A stretch of DNA of 64,000 nucleotides from Methylogaea oryzae (GTDB lineage Bacteria; Pseudomonadota; Gammaproteobacteria; Methylococcales; Methylococcaceae). The notes beneath the pieces were generated by a model. The model was not told the origin of the DNA, ran no database searches, and was given only the letters and a program-made list of their open reading frames with translations. The position numbers and the translations under genes are program-made. This document shows positions 35,290-43,663 of the stretch, piece after piece (positions within the stretch are counted from its first letter, which is position 1; each line of letters opens with the position of its first letter). The stretch lies in the NCBI RefSeq assembly GCF_019669985.1, contig NZ_AP019782.1:2350001-2414000 (forward strand). Direction: 5' to 3'.

Positions 35290-36752
35290 AGCGGCAGCCC
35301 CCCGGAAATCAAGCGCGTCGCCTGGTTGAACCAATCGCCGAGGAACGCCGGGATCGCCAGTCCCAGCCACAACACCAAGGCCAGGTGGATCATCACCGGC
35401 AACAAATTGGCCTTGATGGGCCGCAAGCCCTCCGGCGCGTCGCCGTAAACCATGGGCTGCAAGTGGCGGAACAAGCCGGCGAAAGCGGTGCCCACGCCGA
35501 GCAACAGCAACGGCGTGAGCCAGGGATAATCCTGCATGGTGGCGACCAGCACCAGGAACTCGCTGGCGAACACGCCGAAGGGCGGAAAACCGGCGATGGC
35601 CACCGTGCCGATCAGCAAGCCCCAGCCGACGGCGGGCTGGGTGCGGATCAAGCCGCGTATCTTGTCCATGCGCTGGGTGCCGGCCAGCTGGGAAGCGTGG
35701 CCCACGGTGACGAAAATCGCCGACTTGGTGAGGGAATGGGTGGTCATGTGGAACAAGGCGGCGAAAGTGGCCCAGGGACTGCCCACGCCGAAAGCGAAGG
35801 TCATCAGTCCCATGTGCTCGATGGAGGAATAACTGAACAGCCGCTTGATGTCGCTCTGGCGATGCAGGAACAGCGCCGCCACCAGGAAGGACAGCATCCC
35901 GAAGCCCATCATCAGATTGCCCGCCGTGTGGTTGCCCAGGGAGCCATCCACCACCATTTTGCAGCGCACCACCGCGTACAAGGCGTCGTTGAGCAACAGG
36001 CCGGAGAGGATGGCCGACATGGGCGTCGGGCCTTCCGAGTGGGCGTCGGGCAGCCACTGGTGCAGAGGCACCAGCCCGATCTTGGTGCCGTACCCCACCA
36101 GCAGGAAGACGAAGGCCAGCGCCAGGATACTGGGATTGAGCGCGGCGGCGTGCTCGTGCAGCACCGTCCACAGCAGCGCGTCGCCGCCCAGCCCCTGCAC
36201 CTGTTCGGCGGCGAAATACAGCAGGATGGTGCCGAACAGCGCCTGGGCGATGCCGACGCCGCACAGGATGAAATACTTCCAGGCCGCTTCCACCGATTCC
36301 GGCGTACGGTACAAGCTGACCAGCAGCACGGTGGCCAGGGTCGCCCCTTCCATCGCCACCCACATCACCCCCATGCTGTTGGTGGTCAGCACCAAATACA
36401 TGGCCAGCATGAAGCCCTGGTACATGGAGTAATACAGGCGCAAGCGGCGCGAACCGATGCGGCCGATCTCCCGCTCGTGGGCCATGTAGGGGCCTGAGAA
36501 AATCGAGGTGGTCAGGCCGACGAAAGCGGTCAAGGCCACCAGGTAGACGTTGAAGGAATCGATATACAGCAGTTTGCCGGGCGACAACCGCGGTCCCCGC
36601 CACAACACGTCCAGCGCCAGCCACACCGATGCCGCCAGCGCCAGCCCGTTGCATAGCACGTTGATGCGGCCGGCTTTGCGGCTATCGCGCTGCAGGGCCA
36701 GAATCGCCATGCCGGCCAAGGGCAAGGCCAGGATCAGGTAGACGCCGATCAT
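35286..36752 (-). CDS. HyfF-like (NuoN/MrpD family) proton-pumping membrane subunit
   Basis: This 488-aa antiporter-like subunit has about 14 helices. It carries the family marks KIGLVPLHQWLPDAHSEGPTPMSA, with a Lys and His in the channel helices, and SDIKRLFSYSSIEHMG. Such subunits couple electron transfer to H+ or Na+ movement. It overlaps both neighbours by 4 bp and is the second antiporter-type subunit of this complex; the other is at 38369-40387. Confidence 0.88.
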   Translation of the reverse strand: MIGVYLILALPLAGMAILALQRDSRKAGRINVLCNGLALAASVWLALDVLWRGPRLSPGKLLYIDSFNVYLVALTAFVGLTTSIFSGPYMAHEREIGRIGSRRLRLYYSMYQGFMLAMYLVLTTNSMGVMWVAMEGATLATVLLVSLYRTPESVEAAWKYFILCGVGIAQALFGTILLYFAAEQVQGLGGDALLWTVLHEHAAALNPSILALAFVFLLVGYGTKIGLVPLHQWLPDAHSEGPTPMSAILSGLLLNDALYAVVRCKMVVDGSLGNHTAGNLMMGFGMLSFLVAALFLHRQSDIKRLFSYSSIEHMGLMTFAFGVGSPWATFAALFHMTTHSLTKSAIFVTVGHASQLAGTQRMDKIRGLIRTQPAVGWGLLIGTVAIAGFPPFGVFASEFLVLVATMQDYPWLTPLLLLGVGTAFAGLFRHLQPMVYGDAPEGLRPIKANLLPVMIHLALVLWLGLAIPAFLGDWFNQATRLISGGLPL

Positions 36753-37429
36753 TTCTCCTCCGCCTCGCTCAGCCGGCTAAGCCGGTCCACGTCCAAGGAG
36801 TCGATGCTGCTGCGGATGTGCAGAAAGAACACGCCGAAAATCACCGCCGCCACCAGCACGTCGAAGGCGATGCCCAGCTCCACCACCATGGGCATGCCGT
36901 AAGTGGACACCACGGCGGCGAAGAACAGGCCGTTCTCGATGGACATAAAACCCACCACATGGGCCATGGCCTGGCGCCGGGTAATCATCAGCAACATGCC
37001 CAGCAGCACCACCGCCAGGCTGACGGCGACGGCGTTGAGCGTCACCAACTGCGATTGGGCGATGACCGGCAAGGACACGTAATAGCTGAACACCATCAAG
37101 GCCGCGCCCCCCATCATGATGCGCGCCGGGTGCTCGATGGTGTCCATTTCCCGGTGCAATCCCAAGCGCACGATCTGGCGGTTGAGCAGGTTGGGAATGA
37201 CGATGCCTTTCAGGCAAAACGTCAACAGCGCGGAAATATACAAATGGGGCGAGTCCAGCACCGCCGCCACCAGGGCCGTGGTGGCCGCCAGCAACAACCC
37301 TTGCAGGCCGAAGATCCACACCAGCCGCACCAGCCGCGACTGGCCCAGCATGAGGAAAGAAGTCAGCCCGATCAGTCCGGCCAACAGCAGCACCGCCTGC
37401 TGGTAATAGTCGAGATCAGTGATGGACAT
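36749..37429 (-). CDS. HyfE-like membrane subunit
   Basis: This 226-aa hydrophobic protein has about seven helices and resembles HyfE, whose C-terminal part is NuoK/MrpC-like (HVVGFMSIENGLFFAAV is the conserved helix, with a membrane Glu). It overlaps HyfF-like by 4 bp (ATGA) and the NuoH-like gene by 14 bp, which indicates a tightly coupled operon. Confidence 0.85.
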   Translation of the reverse strand: MSITDLDYYQQAVLLLAGLIGLTSFLMLGQSRLVRLVWIFGLQGLLLAATTALVAAVLDSPHLYISALLTFCLKGIVIPNLLNRQIVRLGLHREMDTIEHPARIMMGGAALMVFSYYVSLPVIAQSQLVTLNAVAVSLAVVLLGMLLMITRRQAMAHVVGFMSIENGLFFAAVVSTYGMPMVVELGIAFDVLVAAVIFGVFFLHIRSSIDSLDVDRLSRLSEAEEK

Positions 37430-38384
37430 GCGGCGCCTCCAGAATGATGTGGCTCAGCATCCCCAGGACGCTCAACAGATACGCGAAGCTCAAGTATTCC
37501 TGCACGCGGAACACCCGCATCTTGGCGAACAGCGCCTCGGACAGCGCCAGCACCACCGCCAACAGCGCCAGCTTGAGGGTGACCGCCGCCAAGCCGACAG
37601 CTAAGGCCGCCCAGCTCAGTTCGTTGGCGATGCCCCAGGGCAGGAAGATATTGACGATGAGCACGCCGTACAGCATGAGCTTGATCTGCGCCGCCCATTC
37701 CATCAGGCCCAGGTAGCGTCCGCTGTATTCCAGGACCATGGCCTCGTGGATCATAGTCAATTCCAAATGGGTGGCGGGATTGTCCACCGGGATGCGGCCG
37801 GTCTCCGCCACCGCCACCAGCATCAGGCCCAACATGGCGAACACGAAAGACGGGCGCAACGCCAAGCCGGTGTCCAGCACGTAGTCCATGGCCTGCGACA
37901 AGTTGGTGGTGTGGGCGCTCATGGCCAGGGTAAATACCGCCATGAGCATGGCCGGCTCGGCCAGGGAGGAAATGGTCATCTCCCGCGACGACCCCATGCC
38001 GCCGAAAGCGGTGCCGATGTCCATGCCGGCCAGCACCAGGAAGGTCCGCCCCAGGGCGAACAGCCCCACCAGCACGATGACGTCGGCGATGCGCTCGGTG
38101 GGCAGATTCACCGCCAGCAAGGGCACGATGGAAGCCGCCAACACCGCCGAGGCGAACACGACGTAGGGCGCGATGCGGAAAATCCAGGAAGCGGGATGGG
38201 GCACGATGGGCTGCTTGCGCCACAACTTGCGCAAGTCCCGATACGGTTGCAGCAGCGACGGCGGCTTACGGTTCTGCAGCCGGCATTTGACGCGCTTGAT
38301 CCAGCCCGCCAGCAAAGGCGCCGCGCCGATGAACAGCAGGGTTTCCAACACCGCCAGCAGCCACGCCATCAGCTGATCAGCCAT
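37416..38384 (-). CDS. HyfC/NuoH-like membrane subunit
   Basis: This 322-aa NuoH-family subunit anchors the peripheral arm and forms the first part of the ion channel. Typical segments are QPYRDLRKLWRKQPIVP-like (written LLQPYRDLRKLW here), ETGRIPVDNPATHLELTM and EAMVLEYSGR. The carboxylates of the E-channel helix are kept. It overlaps both neighbours by 14 and 16 bp. Confidence 0.88.
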   Translation of the reverse strand: MADQLMAWLLAVLETLLFIGAAPLLAGWIKRVKCRLQNRKPPSLLQPYRDLRKLWRKQPIVPHPASWIFRIAPYVVFASAVLAASIVPLLAVNLPTERIADVIVLVGLFALGRTFLVLAGMDIGTAFGGMGSSREMTISSLAEPAMLMAVFTLAMSAHTTNLSQAMDYVLDTGLALRPSFVFAMLGLMLVAVAETGRIPVDNPATHLELTMIHEAMVLEYSGRYLGLMEWAAQIKLMLYGVLIVNIFLPWGIANELSWAALAVGLAAVTLKLALLAVVLALSEALFAKMRVFRVQEYLSFAYLLSVLGMLSHIILEAPHVHH

Positions 38385-40387
38385 AACAGCACCAGCAAGG
38401 TAAAGAAGGAATAAGCGAGATAGGTGCGCACGCTGCCGGTCTGAATCCGCCCGACCCAGCGCGCCAAGCGGGTGACGCCCTGGCCGAAGGGCTCGTACAG
38501 CGCGTTCCAGGCGCGATCGGCCACCTGCAGGTGGTAAGCCAGGCCGGTGACGTGCCAGCGGCCGGGTCCGTCGCTATGCGTGTCCACGCGCTCCTCCACA
38601 TCGAACACCGGTTGGAAAATTCGCCGTATCGGCATGCTGAAGGCGGCGGCGGTGTACTGCATGCGAGCGTTCAGGCCGCCGAAGCCGCAGTCCCAAGGCT
38701 CGGCGCGGCGCGGCTCCGGGCCGCCGCGGCGATAAAGCGCGTAATAACACAACCACCCCACCGCCACGGCGCCCAGCAACAGCAGCGGCGGCGAATAGGA
38801 AGACACTTCCGGCGACACCGGCGTCAGCCACAACCATCCCAGGGCGGAAGCCTGGGGCAAGTGTTCGCCGGTCAGCAGGCCGGTCACCGTACCCAGCGCG
38901 TTGATGAGGGGATAGGGAAAGATGCCGAACGCCACGCAACAGGCGGCCAGCAGCGCCGGCCCAAGCAACATGCCCCGGTGATGCACCTCGCGGGCGCGGG
39001 CGGCATGATGGGAGCGGGGCAACCCCAGGAACGCCACGCCGTAAACCTGCACGAAGGCGGCGGCGGCCAAGGCGGAAGTCAAGGCCAGCACCGCGCTGGC
39101 GGCGGGAATCACGCTGCGCAACACGCCGCTGCCGAGCACGCCCGCTTGCAGCGCCGCTTGGAAAATCAGCCATTCGGACACGAAGCCGTTGAAAAACGGC
39201 AGCGCCGAAGCGCTCAGGCAGCCCACCAGAAACACCGCCGCCAGCTTGGGCATGCGATGGATCAAGCCGCCCATCAACTCCAGGCTGTGCTCCTTGGCCT
39301 GGTGCAACACGGCGCCGGCGCCCAGGAACAACAGGCTCTTGAACAGCGCGTGGTTGAAGCAATGCAGCAACGCCGCCAACAGCGCCAGGGCGCCCAGCTG
39401 GGTCTGGCCGCCGCCGCGAAAAATCAGGCTCAATCCCAGGGCCATGAAGATGATGCCGACGTTCTCCACCGACGAATAAGCCAGCATGCGCTTGAGGTTT
39501 TGCTGTTGCAGGGCGTAAAGGATGCCCAACACGGCGGAACCGGCGCCGATCGCCAACACCACCACGCCCCACTGCCAGAACGTCGCAGGCAGAAGATCGA
39601 AAACGAAACGGACGAACCCGTACACCGCCACTTTCAGCATCACGCCGCTCATCAAGGCGGAAATATGCGACGGCGCCACCGGATGGGCCTCGGGCAGCCA
39701 GGCGTGCAGGGGAACCAGGCCGGCTTTCATGCCGAACCCGATCAGGGCCAGGGTAAAGGCCAAGCTGGCCCAGGCCGGCGCCAGCGCCACGCCGCGCATG
39801 GCGTCGAAGGTGAGGCCGCCGGCAAAGCCCGCCAGCACGCCGAATGCCAGGATGATGGCGATGGCGCCGATTTCCGCCATCAGCAGGTAAAGGAACGCCG
39901 CCCGCCGGTTGGCGGAGTGTTCGTGCTGGAAAGCCACCAGGAAATAGCTGGCCACCGACATCAGCTCCCAGACGATGACGAAGAAAAACGCGTCGTCCGC
40001 CAGCAGCACCAGCTCCATGCCGGCGACGAACAGGCCGGTGAACAGACCCAGCACGGACAAAGGGCTCTTGCCGTGCTGCAACTCCCGCGCGTAACCCGGA
40101 CCGAACAGGCTGGCGGCGATCAGCGGAACGCCGAGAACGCACAGGAAAAAGCCCGCCAAGGGATCGAGGCGCAAATGCCAGGGCAACCAGGGCAAGCCGA
40201 AAGGCAAGACGGCCGTAACGCTTGCGCCGCCGGACAACGCCTCGACGCCGGCCAACAGGGCGGCGGCGCCCGATAGGCCTAAGCAGGCGAACGGTGCCGT
40301 CCGCCCGATACGGCGCCCCGCCGCCAACGCAACCAGGCTGGACAGCAACGCGGCAAGCACCGACATTTCAGCTAAAAACAATGACAT
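38369..40387 (-). CDS. HyfB/NuoL-like proton-pumping membrane subunit
   Basis: This 672-aa protein has about 16 helices and is the first gene of the Ehr-type operon. Marks are KAGLVPLHAWLPEAHPVAPS, QNLKRMLAYSSVENVG and a C-terminal extension with the amphipathic segment typical of HyfB. The operon order B-C-E-F-G-I follows hyf but lacks the ferredoxin-like HyfA and HyfH, so the entry point for electrons must be encoded elsewhere. The promoter should lie in 40388-40660, shared with the divergent AI-2E transporter gene. Confidence 0.87.
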   Translation of the reverse strand: MSLFLAEMSVLAALLSSLVALAAGRRIGRTAPFACLGLSGAAALLAGVEALSGGASVTAVLPFGLPWLPWHLRLDPLAGFFLCVLGVPLIAASLFGPGYARELQHGKSPLSVLGLFTGLFVAGMELVLLADDAFFFVIVWELMSVASYFLVAFQHEHSANRRAAFLYLLMAEIGAIAIILAFGVLAGFAGGLTFDAMRGVALAPAWASLAFTLALIGFGMKAGLVPLHAWLPEAHPVAPSHISALMSGVMLKVAVYGFVRFVFDLLPATFWQWGVVVLAIGAGSAVLGILYALQQQNLKRMLAYSSVENVGIIFMALGLSLIFRGGGQTQLGALALLAALLHCFNHALFKSLLFLGAGAVLHQAKEHSLELMGGLIHRMPKLAAVFLVGCLSASALPFFNGFVSEWLIFQAALQAGVLGSGVLRSVIPAASAVLALTSALAAAAFVQVYGVAFLGLPRSHHAARAREVHHRGMLLGPALLAACCVAFGIFPYPLINALGTVTGLLTGEHLPQASALGWLWLTPVSPEVSSYSPPLLLLGAVAVGWLCYYALYRRGGPEPRRAEPWDCGFGGLNARMQYTAAAFSMPIRRIFQPVFDVEERVDTHSDGPGRWHVTGLAYHLQVADRAWNALYEPFGQGVTRLARWVGRIQTGSVRTYLAYSFFTLLVLLWLIS

Positions 40388-40660
40388 GAAGTCGCTCTCT
40401 GAAGAAACGGCGCCGCAATCGAAAGGCCTGGGAACCTGCCGCCGCGCGCAGCGTTTACCCGCACACTATCAGCCCCAGGTGATACGTTCCTTAAACGCCG
40501 CCGCCGGCGAGCGGGGGAAATCCCGCGCGGCGCCGGCGGGCAAACCACGACGACAAAGTCGCCGCCCCCGCCTCGCTGTGGTATTTTCCGTTCCAAGGCG
40601 AGAGCCGCGGCACGCCCCCCAAAGACGACCGCCCCGGACGATAAGGACGAAGCGAAACCG

Positions 40661-41704
40661 ATGCAAAATCAAGAAAATCTGTGGGCGCGCGCCGTGGGCG
40701 GCGCGCTGGTGGTAACCCTGGGCCTGTGGCTGCTGCACAGCTTCCTCTCGCCCCTGGCCTGGGCGGTGGTGTTGGCCGTCGCCACCTGGCAACCGTATCG
40801 CTGGCTGGAAAACCGGCTGGAAAAAGGCGCGGCAGCGCTGTTCACCGCCGTCATGGCGGTGTTGGTGCTGGCGCCGATCAGCTACGGCCTATTGCTTGTC
40901 GGCCGCGAAGCGCAATCCTTGAGCCACTTGCTGCTGGAAGCCCAGGCCCACGGCGTCGCGGCGCCGGACTGGCTGCCGAAGCTCCCCCTGATCGGCGATT
41001 GGGCCACGTCCACCTGGTCCGACTATTTGGGCGACGGCGCCACCGTCAACGAAACCCTGCAGGAGTTGCACATCGCCTCCCTGCTGGGCTACACCAAGGC
41101 GCTCGCCAGTCAGGTGATGCATCGATTGGTGGCGGTGTTCGTCACCCTGCTGGCCTTGTTCTTCCTCTACCGTCACGGCGATGGGCTGGCGCGGCAAGTG
41201 CGCCGTTGCGGCGAAGCGCTGTTCGGCACCGTCGGCGAACGTTATGTGCTGCACGCCGCCGTGGCGGTGCGCGGCACCGTCAACGGCCTGGTGCTGGTGG
41301 GCCTGGGCGTGGGCTTGCTGCTGGGCCTGGGCTACGCCGCCGCCGGCCTGCAGCATCCGGCCATTCTCGCCGTGGTCACCGGCGTCATGGCCATGATCCC
41401 CTTCGCCGCCAAGCTGGTGTTCGGCGCCGCCGCCCTGGTGCTGTGCGCCCAGGGCAGCCTGGCCGCCGGACTGGGCCTCCTGGGTTTCGGCCTGGCGGTG
41501 GTGTTCGCCGCCGACAACTACATCCGCCCCACCCTCATCGGCAACGCCCTGCGCCTGCCCTTCCTGTGGACCCTGCTGGGCATCTTCGGCGGCCTGGAAA
41601 ACCTCGGCCTCATCGGCCTGTTCCTAGGCCCCACGGTGATGGCTATCGCCATGTCCATCTGGCGGGATTGGGCAGACGAAACGGCGCAAGCCGCGGCCGA
41701 TTGA
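40661..41704 (+). CDS. AI-2E family transporter (PerM/YdiK-like)
   Basis: This 347-aa membrane protein has about eight helices with the family pattern: an N-terminal pair with LAWAVVLAVATWQPYRWLE, a soluble central loop (about 95-150) and a C-terminal group with FAADNYIRPTLIGNALRLPF and GIFGGLENLGLIGLFLGPT. The family name comes from autoinducer-2 export by TqsA; most members have unknown cargo. AAGGA sits upstream of the start. It stands alone between the Ehr operon and a haem lipoprotein. Confidence 0.87.
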   Translation: MQNQENLWARAVGGALVVTLGLWLLHSFLSPLAWAVVLAVATWQPYRWLENRLEKGAAALFTAVMAVLVLAPISYGLLLVGREAQSLSHLLLEAQAHGVAAPDWLPKLPLIGDWATSTWSDYLGDGATVNETLQELHIASLLGYTKALASQVMHRLVAVFVTLLALFFLYRHGDGLARQVRRCGEALFGTVGERYVLHAAVAVRGTVNGLVLVGLGVGLLLGLGYAAAGLQHPAILAVVTGVMAMIPFAAKLVFGAAALVLCAQGSLAAGLGLLGFGLAVVFAADNYIRPTLIGNALRLPFLWTLLGIFGGLENLGLIGLFLGPTVMAIAMSIWRDWADETAQAAAD

Positions 41705-41800
41705 ACGCCCGGCCGGCGGGCGCCGTCCGCTGCCGGCCAAAGCGCACCATAATAAAACCGTCGCCGATCAACCCTTTCAGATTCAGACCCGGAGCCACCC

Positions 41801-42361
41801 ATGCGCCTCGCTTGCCTGCTGACCCTGCTCTTATTCGTGACCGCGTGCTCTACCGACCGCAAGCCCGAACCGCCGGTCTCCCAGCCGGCCGCGAGCGCTG
41901 CGGCGCCCGCCCCGGCCTATGCGGCGGCAACGGAACCGGCGGACACCGGCCTCCCCGCCATGCACGCGATCCACAACAACCGCCTGCAGCAGGCGATGGA
42001 CCGAATCAATACGCTGGTTTACCGGCAAATGCGCGACGAGGTGAACGCCAGCGTGGAAACGCGCCAGCAAACCCAGGAAGTCGCCAAAACTGCCAGCGAA
42101 CTCTCCGGCACGGTGGAAGCGATTATCGCGACCTTGCCGGCGCTGCGCTTGAATCCGGGCGACCAAGCCACGTTCAGGGCGCTGGCCGATAAATTGCGCC
42201 TGTATGCCAAGCAAATGGAAGAGCAAGCCAACTGGAACCAAATCCACGCCATTCCGGCAACCATGGATGCCATCACCAGCACCTGCACTTCTTGCCATAC
42301 GCTGTTCAGAAAGAACCGCAGCATTCTGGAAAAATGCAGCGACCCGAATTACACCTGCTAG
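41801..42361 (+). CDS. Putative c-type haem lipoprotein (cytochrome c'-like)
   Basis: This 186-aa protein has a lipoprotein signal (VTAC lipobox, Cys16), a Pro/Ala-rich linker and a helical domain ending in a haem site CTSCH at 162-166 and two further Cys near the end (KCSDPNYTC). A haem site close to the C terminus of a four-helix-type domain resembles cytochrome c'. It would be anchored in the periplasm, but function and partner are unknown. GGAGCC precedes the start. Confidence 0.72.
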   Translation: MRLACLLTLLLFVTACSTDRKPEPPVSQPAASAAAPAPAYAAATEPADTGLPAMHAIHNNRLQQAMDRINTLVYRQMRDEVNASVETRQQTQEVAKTASELSGTVEAIIATLPALRLNPGDQATFRALADKLRLYAKQMEEQANWNQIHAIPATMDAITSTCTSCHTLFRKNRSILEKCSDPNYTC

Positions 42362-42449
42362 ACGCTAACCGGAAAAGGCGGTTTCAGCCCCATGACTAAA
42401 AAAGGTTCCGCCCATTAAAACCCGGACAAGTGTTGCCGCCGGCAGCGTT

Positions 42450-43199
42450 TTGATCGGCAATGTACTGGCGCTGCAACCGACGCTGGCCGCCGACGCCCAT
42501 GTCGATCCCCATTGGACCTATGACGAACAAGCCCAGTGGGGCATGCTCGCGGATCCGATATACAAGCCGCCGTTTCCCTACGCCGATTGCAGCATAGGGC
42601 AAAAGCAGTCGCCGGTGAACATCGAGCGGAACAGCGTGAAAAAGCTCAAGGGAAGCGACGAGCTCAAGCCGCGCTACGCCGACGTGCCGTTGAGCCTGAC
42701 CAATAACGGCCACACCATCAGGGCGAATATTTCCAAGGGAAGCCTGTATATCGGCAAAGTCGAATACCGTTTGCTACAGTTCCATTTCCATTCGCCCAGC
42801 GAGCACCTGACCAACGGCGTCCGTTACCCGATGGAAATCCATTTCGTCAACGGCACGGCGGATGGAAAATTGGCCGTTGTCGGCGTATTTGTCGAAGCCG
42901 GGCAATTCAACCAGGAATTCCAGAAAATTCTCGATCTAGCGCCCAGCCGCACCGGTGCTACGGTGAACACGCCGTTGCCGTTGCAACCCGCCGAACTGCT
43001 GCCGAAAAATACCCGGCATTTCTATACCTATGCGGGTTCCTTAACCACCCCGCCATGCACGGAAGGCACCCAGTGGTTCGTGCTACGGGAAACCATACAA
43101 GCGTCCCAAAAGCAGATCGAACAATTCAATGGGAAATACTACCGAGGCAACGCTCGCGCGGAGCAGAAGCTAAACGGGCGCCTCCTCGGCGCCAACTGA
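42450..43199 (+). CDS. Alpha-class carbonic anhydrase, 5' end probably frameshifted
   Basis: The catalytic domain is complete: QFHFHSPSEH and EIHFVNG give the three zinc His, and SLTTPPCTEG is the conserved C-terminal block. Alpha-type enzymes act in the periplasm and interconvert CO2 and bicarbonate. The only start in frame is a poor TTG at 42450 with no ribosome-binding site, which gives half a signal peptide. Upstream, ATG at 42392 is followed by ACT and six A residues (42398-42403), then a stop eight codons on. If one A is removed, the frame reads MTKKVPPIKTRTSVAAGSVL into this gene and gives a complete signal peptide ending at LAAD. A one-base insertion in the A-run, a slippage site or a sequencing error are all possible. 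Confidence 0.8.
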   Translation: MIGNVLALQPTLAADAHVDPHWTYDEQAQWGMLADPIYKPPFPYADCSIGQKQSPVNIERNSVKKLKGSDELKPRYADVPLSLTNNGHTIRANISKGSLYIGKVEYRLLQFHFHSPSEHLTNGVRYPMEIHFVNGTADGKLAVVGVFVEAGQFNQEFQKILDLAPSRTGATVNTPLPLQPAELLPKNTRHFYTYAGSLTTPPCTEGTQWFVLRETIQASQKQIEQFNGKYYRGNARAEQKLNGRLLGAN

Positions 43200-43253
43200 T
43201 ACCGTCCGGTACGCCGGGCGACACGGACCACCGCGAACCCGGCCGCGCAGCCC

Positions 43254-43637
43254 TTATTCGAAAGCGAAGCCGCTCTTCCTCCACGCTTTCGCCCCGCCCT
43301 CAAGATTCATCAAGTTGCGGTAGCCCAGCCGGTAAAGGGCTTTGGCGGCGGCATTGCCCATGGGGCCGCCTTCGCAATAGACATAGATGGCCGTGTTTTT
43401 GTCCTCGGGCAATTTGCTTTGGTACTTATCGACTTCGTTGTACGGGATGAACAGGTCCGTGCCGCGGATGTGTTTCTGCTCGGGGGTATGCACGTCCACC
43501 AGGAAAATGTCGCCGGCCTGCATGATACGGTTCAATTCGTCCGCGGAAACCATTTTGACGTAGTCCGGCTGCTGAAAGTCGCAGCCGGCCAGAATCGCCA
43601 TGGCGGCTACGACGGAATGGAGCTTTTTGGGAAACAT
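43254..43637 (-). CDS. Rhodanese-like domain lipoprotein
   Basis: This 127-aa protein has a short lipoprotein signal (AILAGC lipobox) then one rhodanese domain with active-site loop YCEGGPMG (catalytic Cys followed by a Gly-rich loop) and LVDVHTPEQKHIRGT at the front. Single periplasmic rhodaneses move sulphane sulphur or serve as binding modules. The start at 43637 has GAGG 10 nt upstream; an in-frame ATG at 43664 overlaps the MutS-like stop. It is probably co-transcribed with that gene. Confidence 0.8.
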   Translation of the reverse strand: MFPKKLHSVVAAMAILAGCDFQQPDYVKMVSADELNRIMQAGDIFLVDVHTPEQKHIRGTDLFIPYNEVDKYQSKLPEDKNTAIYVYCEGGPMGNAAAKALYRLGYRNLMNLEGGAKAWRKSGFAFE

Positions 43638-43663
43638 GGCGTTTAACCTCGTCGACAGCGGCA

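Noticed and set aside
33703-36654. 983-codon open frame reaching into the HyfF-like gene
   Set aside because: Its first 455 codons are the HyfF-like gene read in a wrong frame; the true start is GTG 35289 with GTGA overlap.
33187-40387. Functional group 4 [NiFe]-hydrogenase
   Set aside because: The large subunit lacks all four Ni-binding cysteines and no maturation genes are present.
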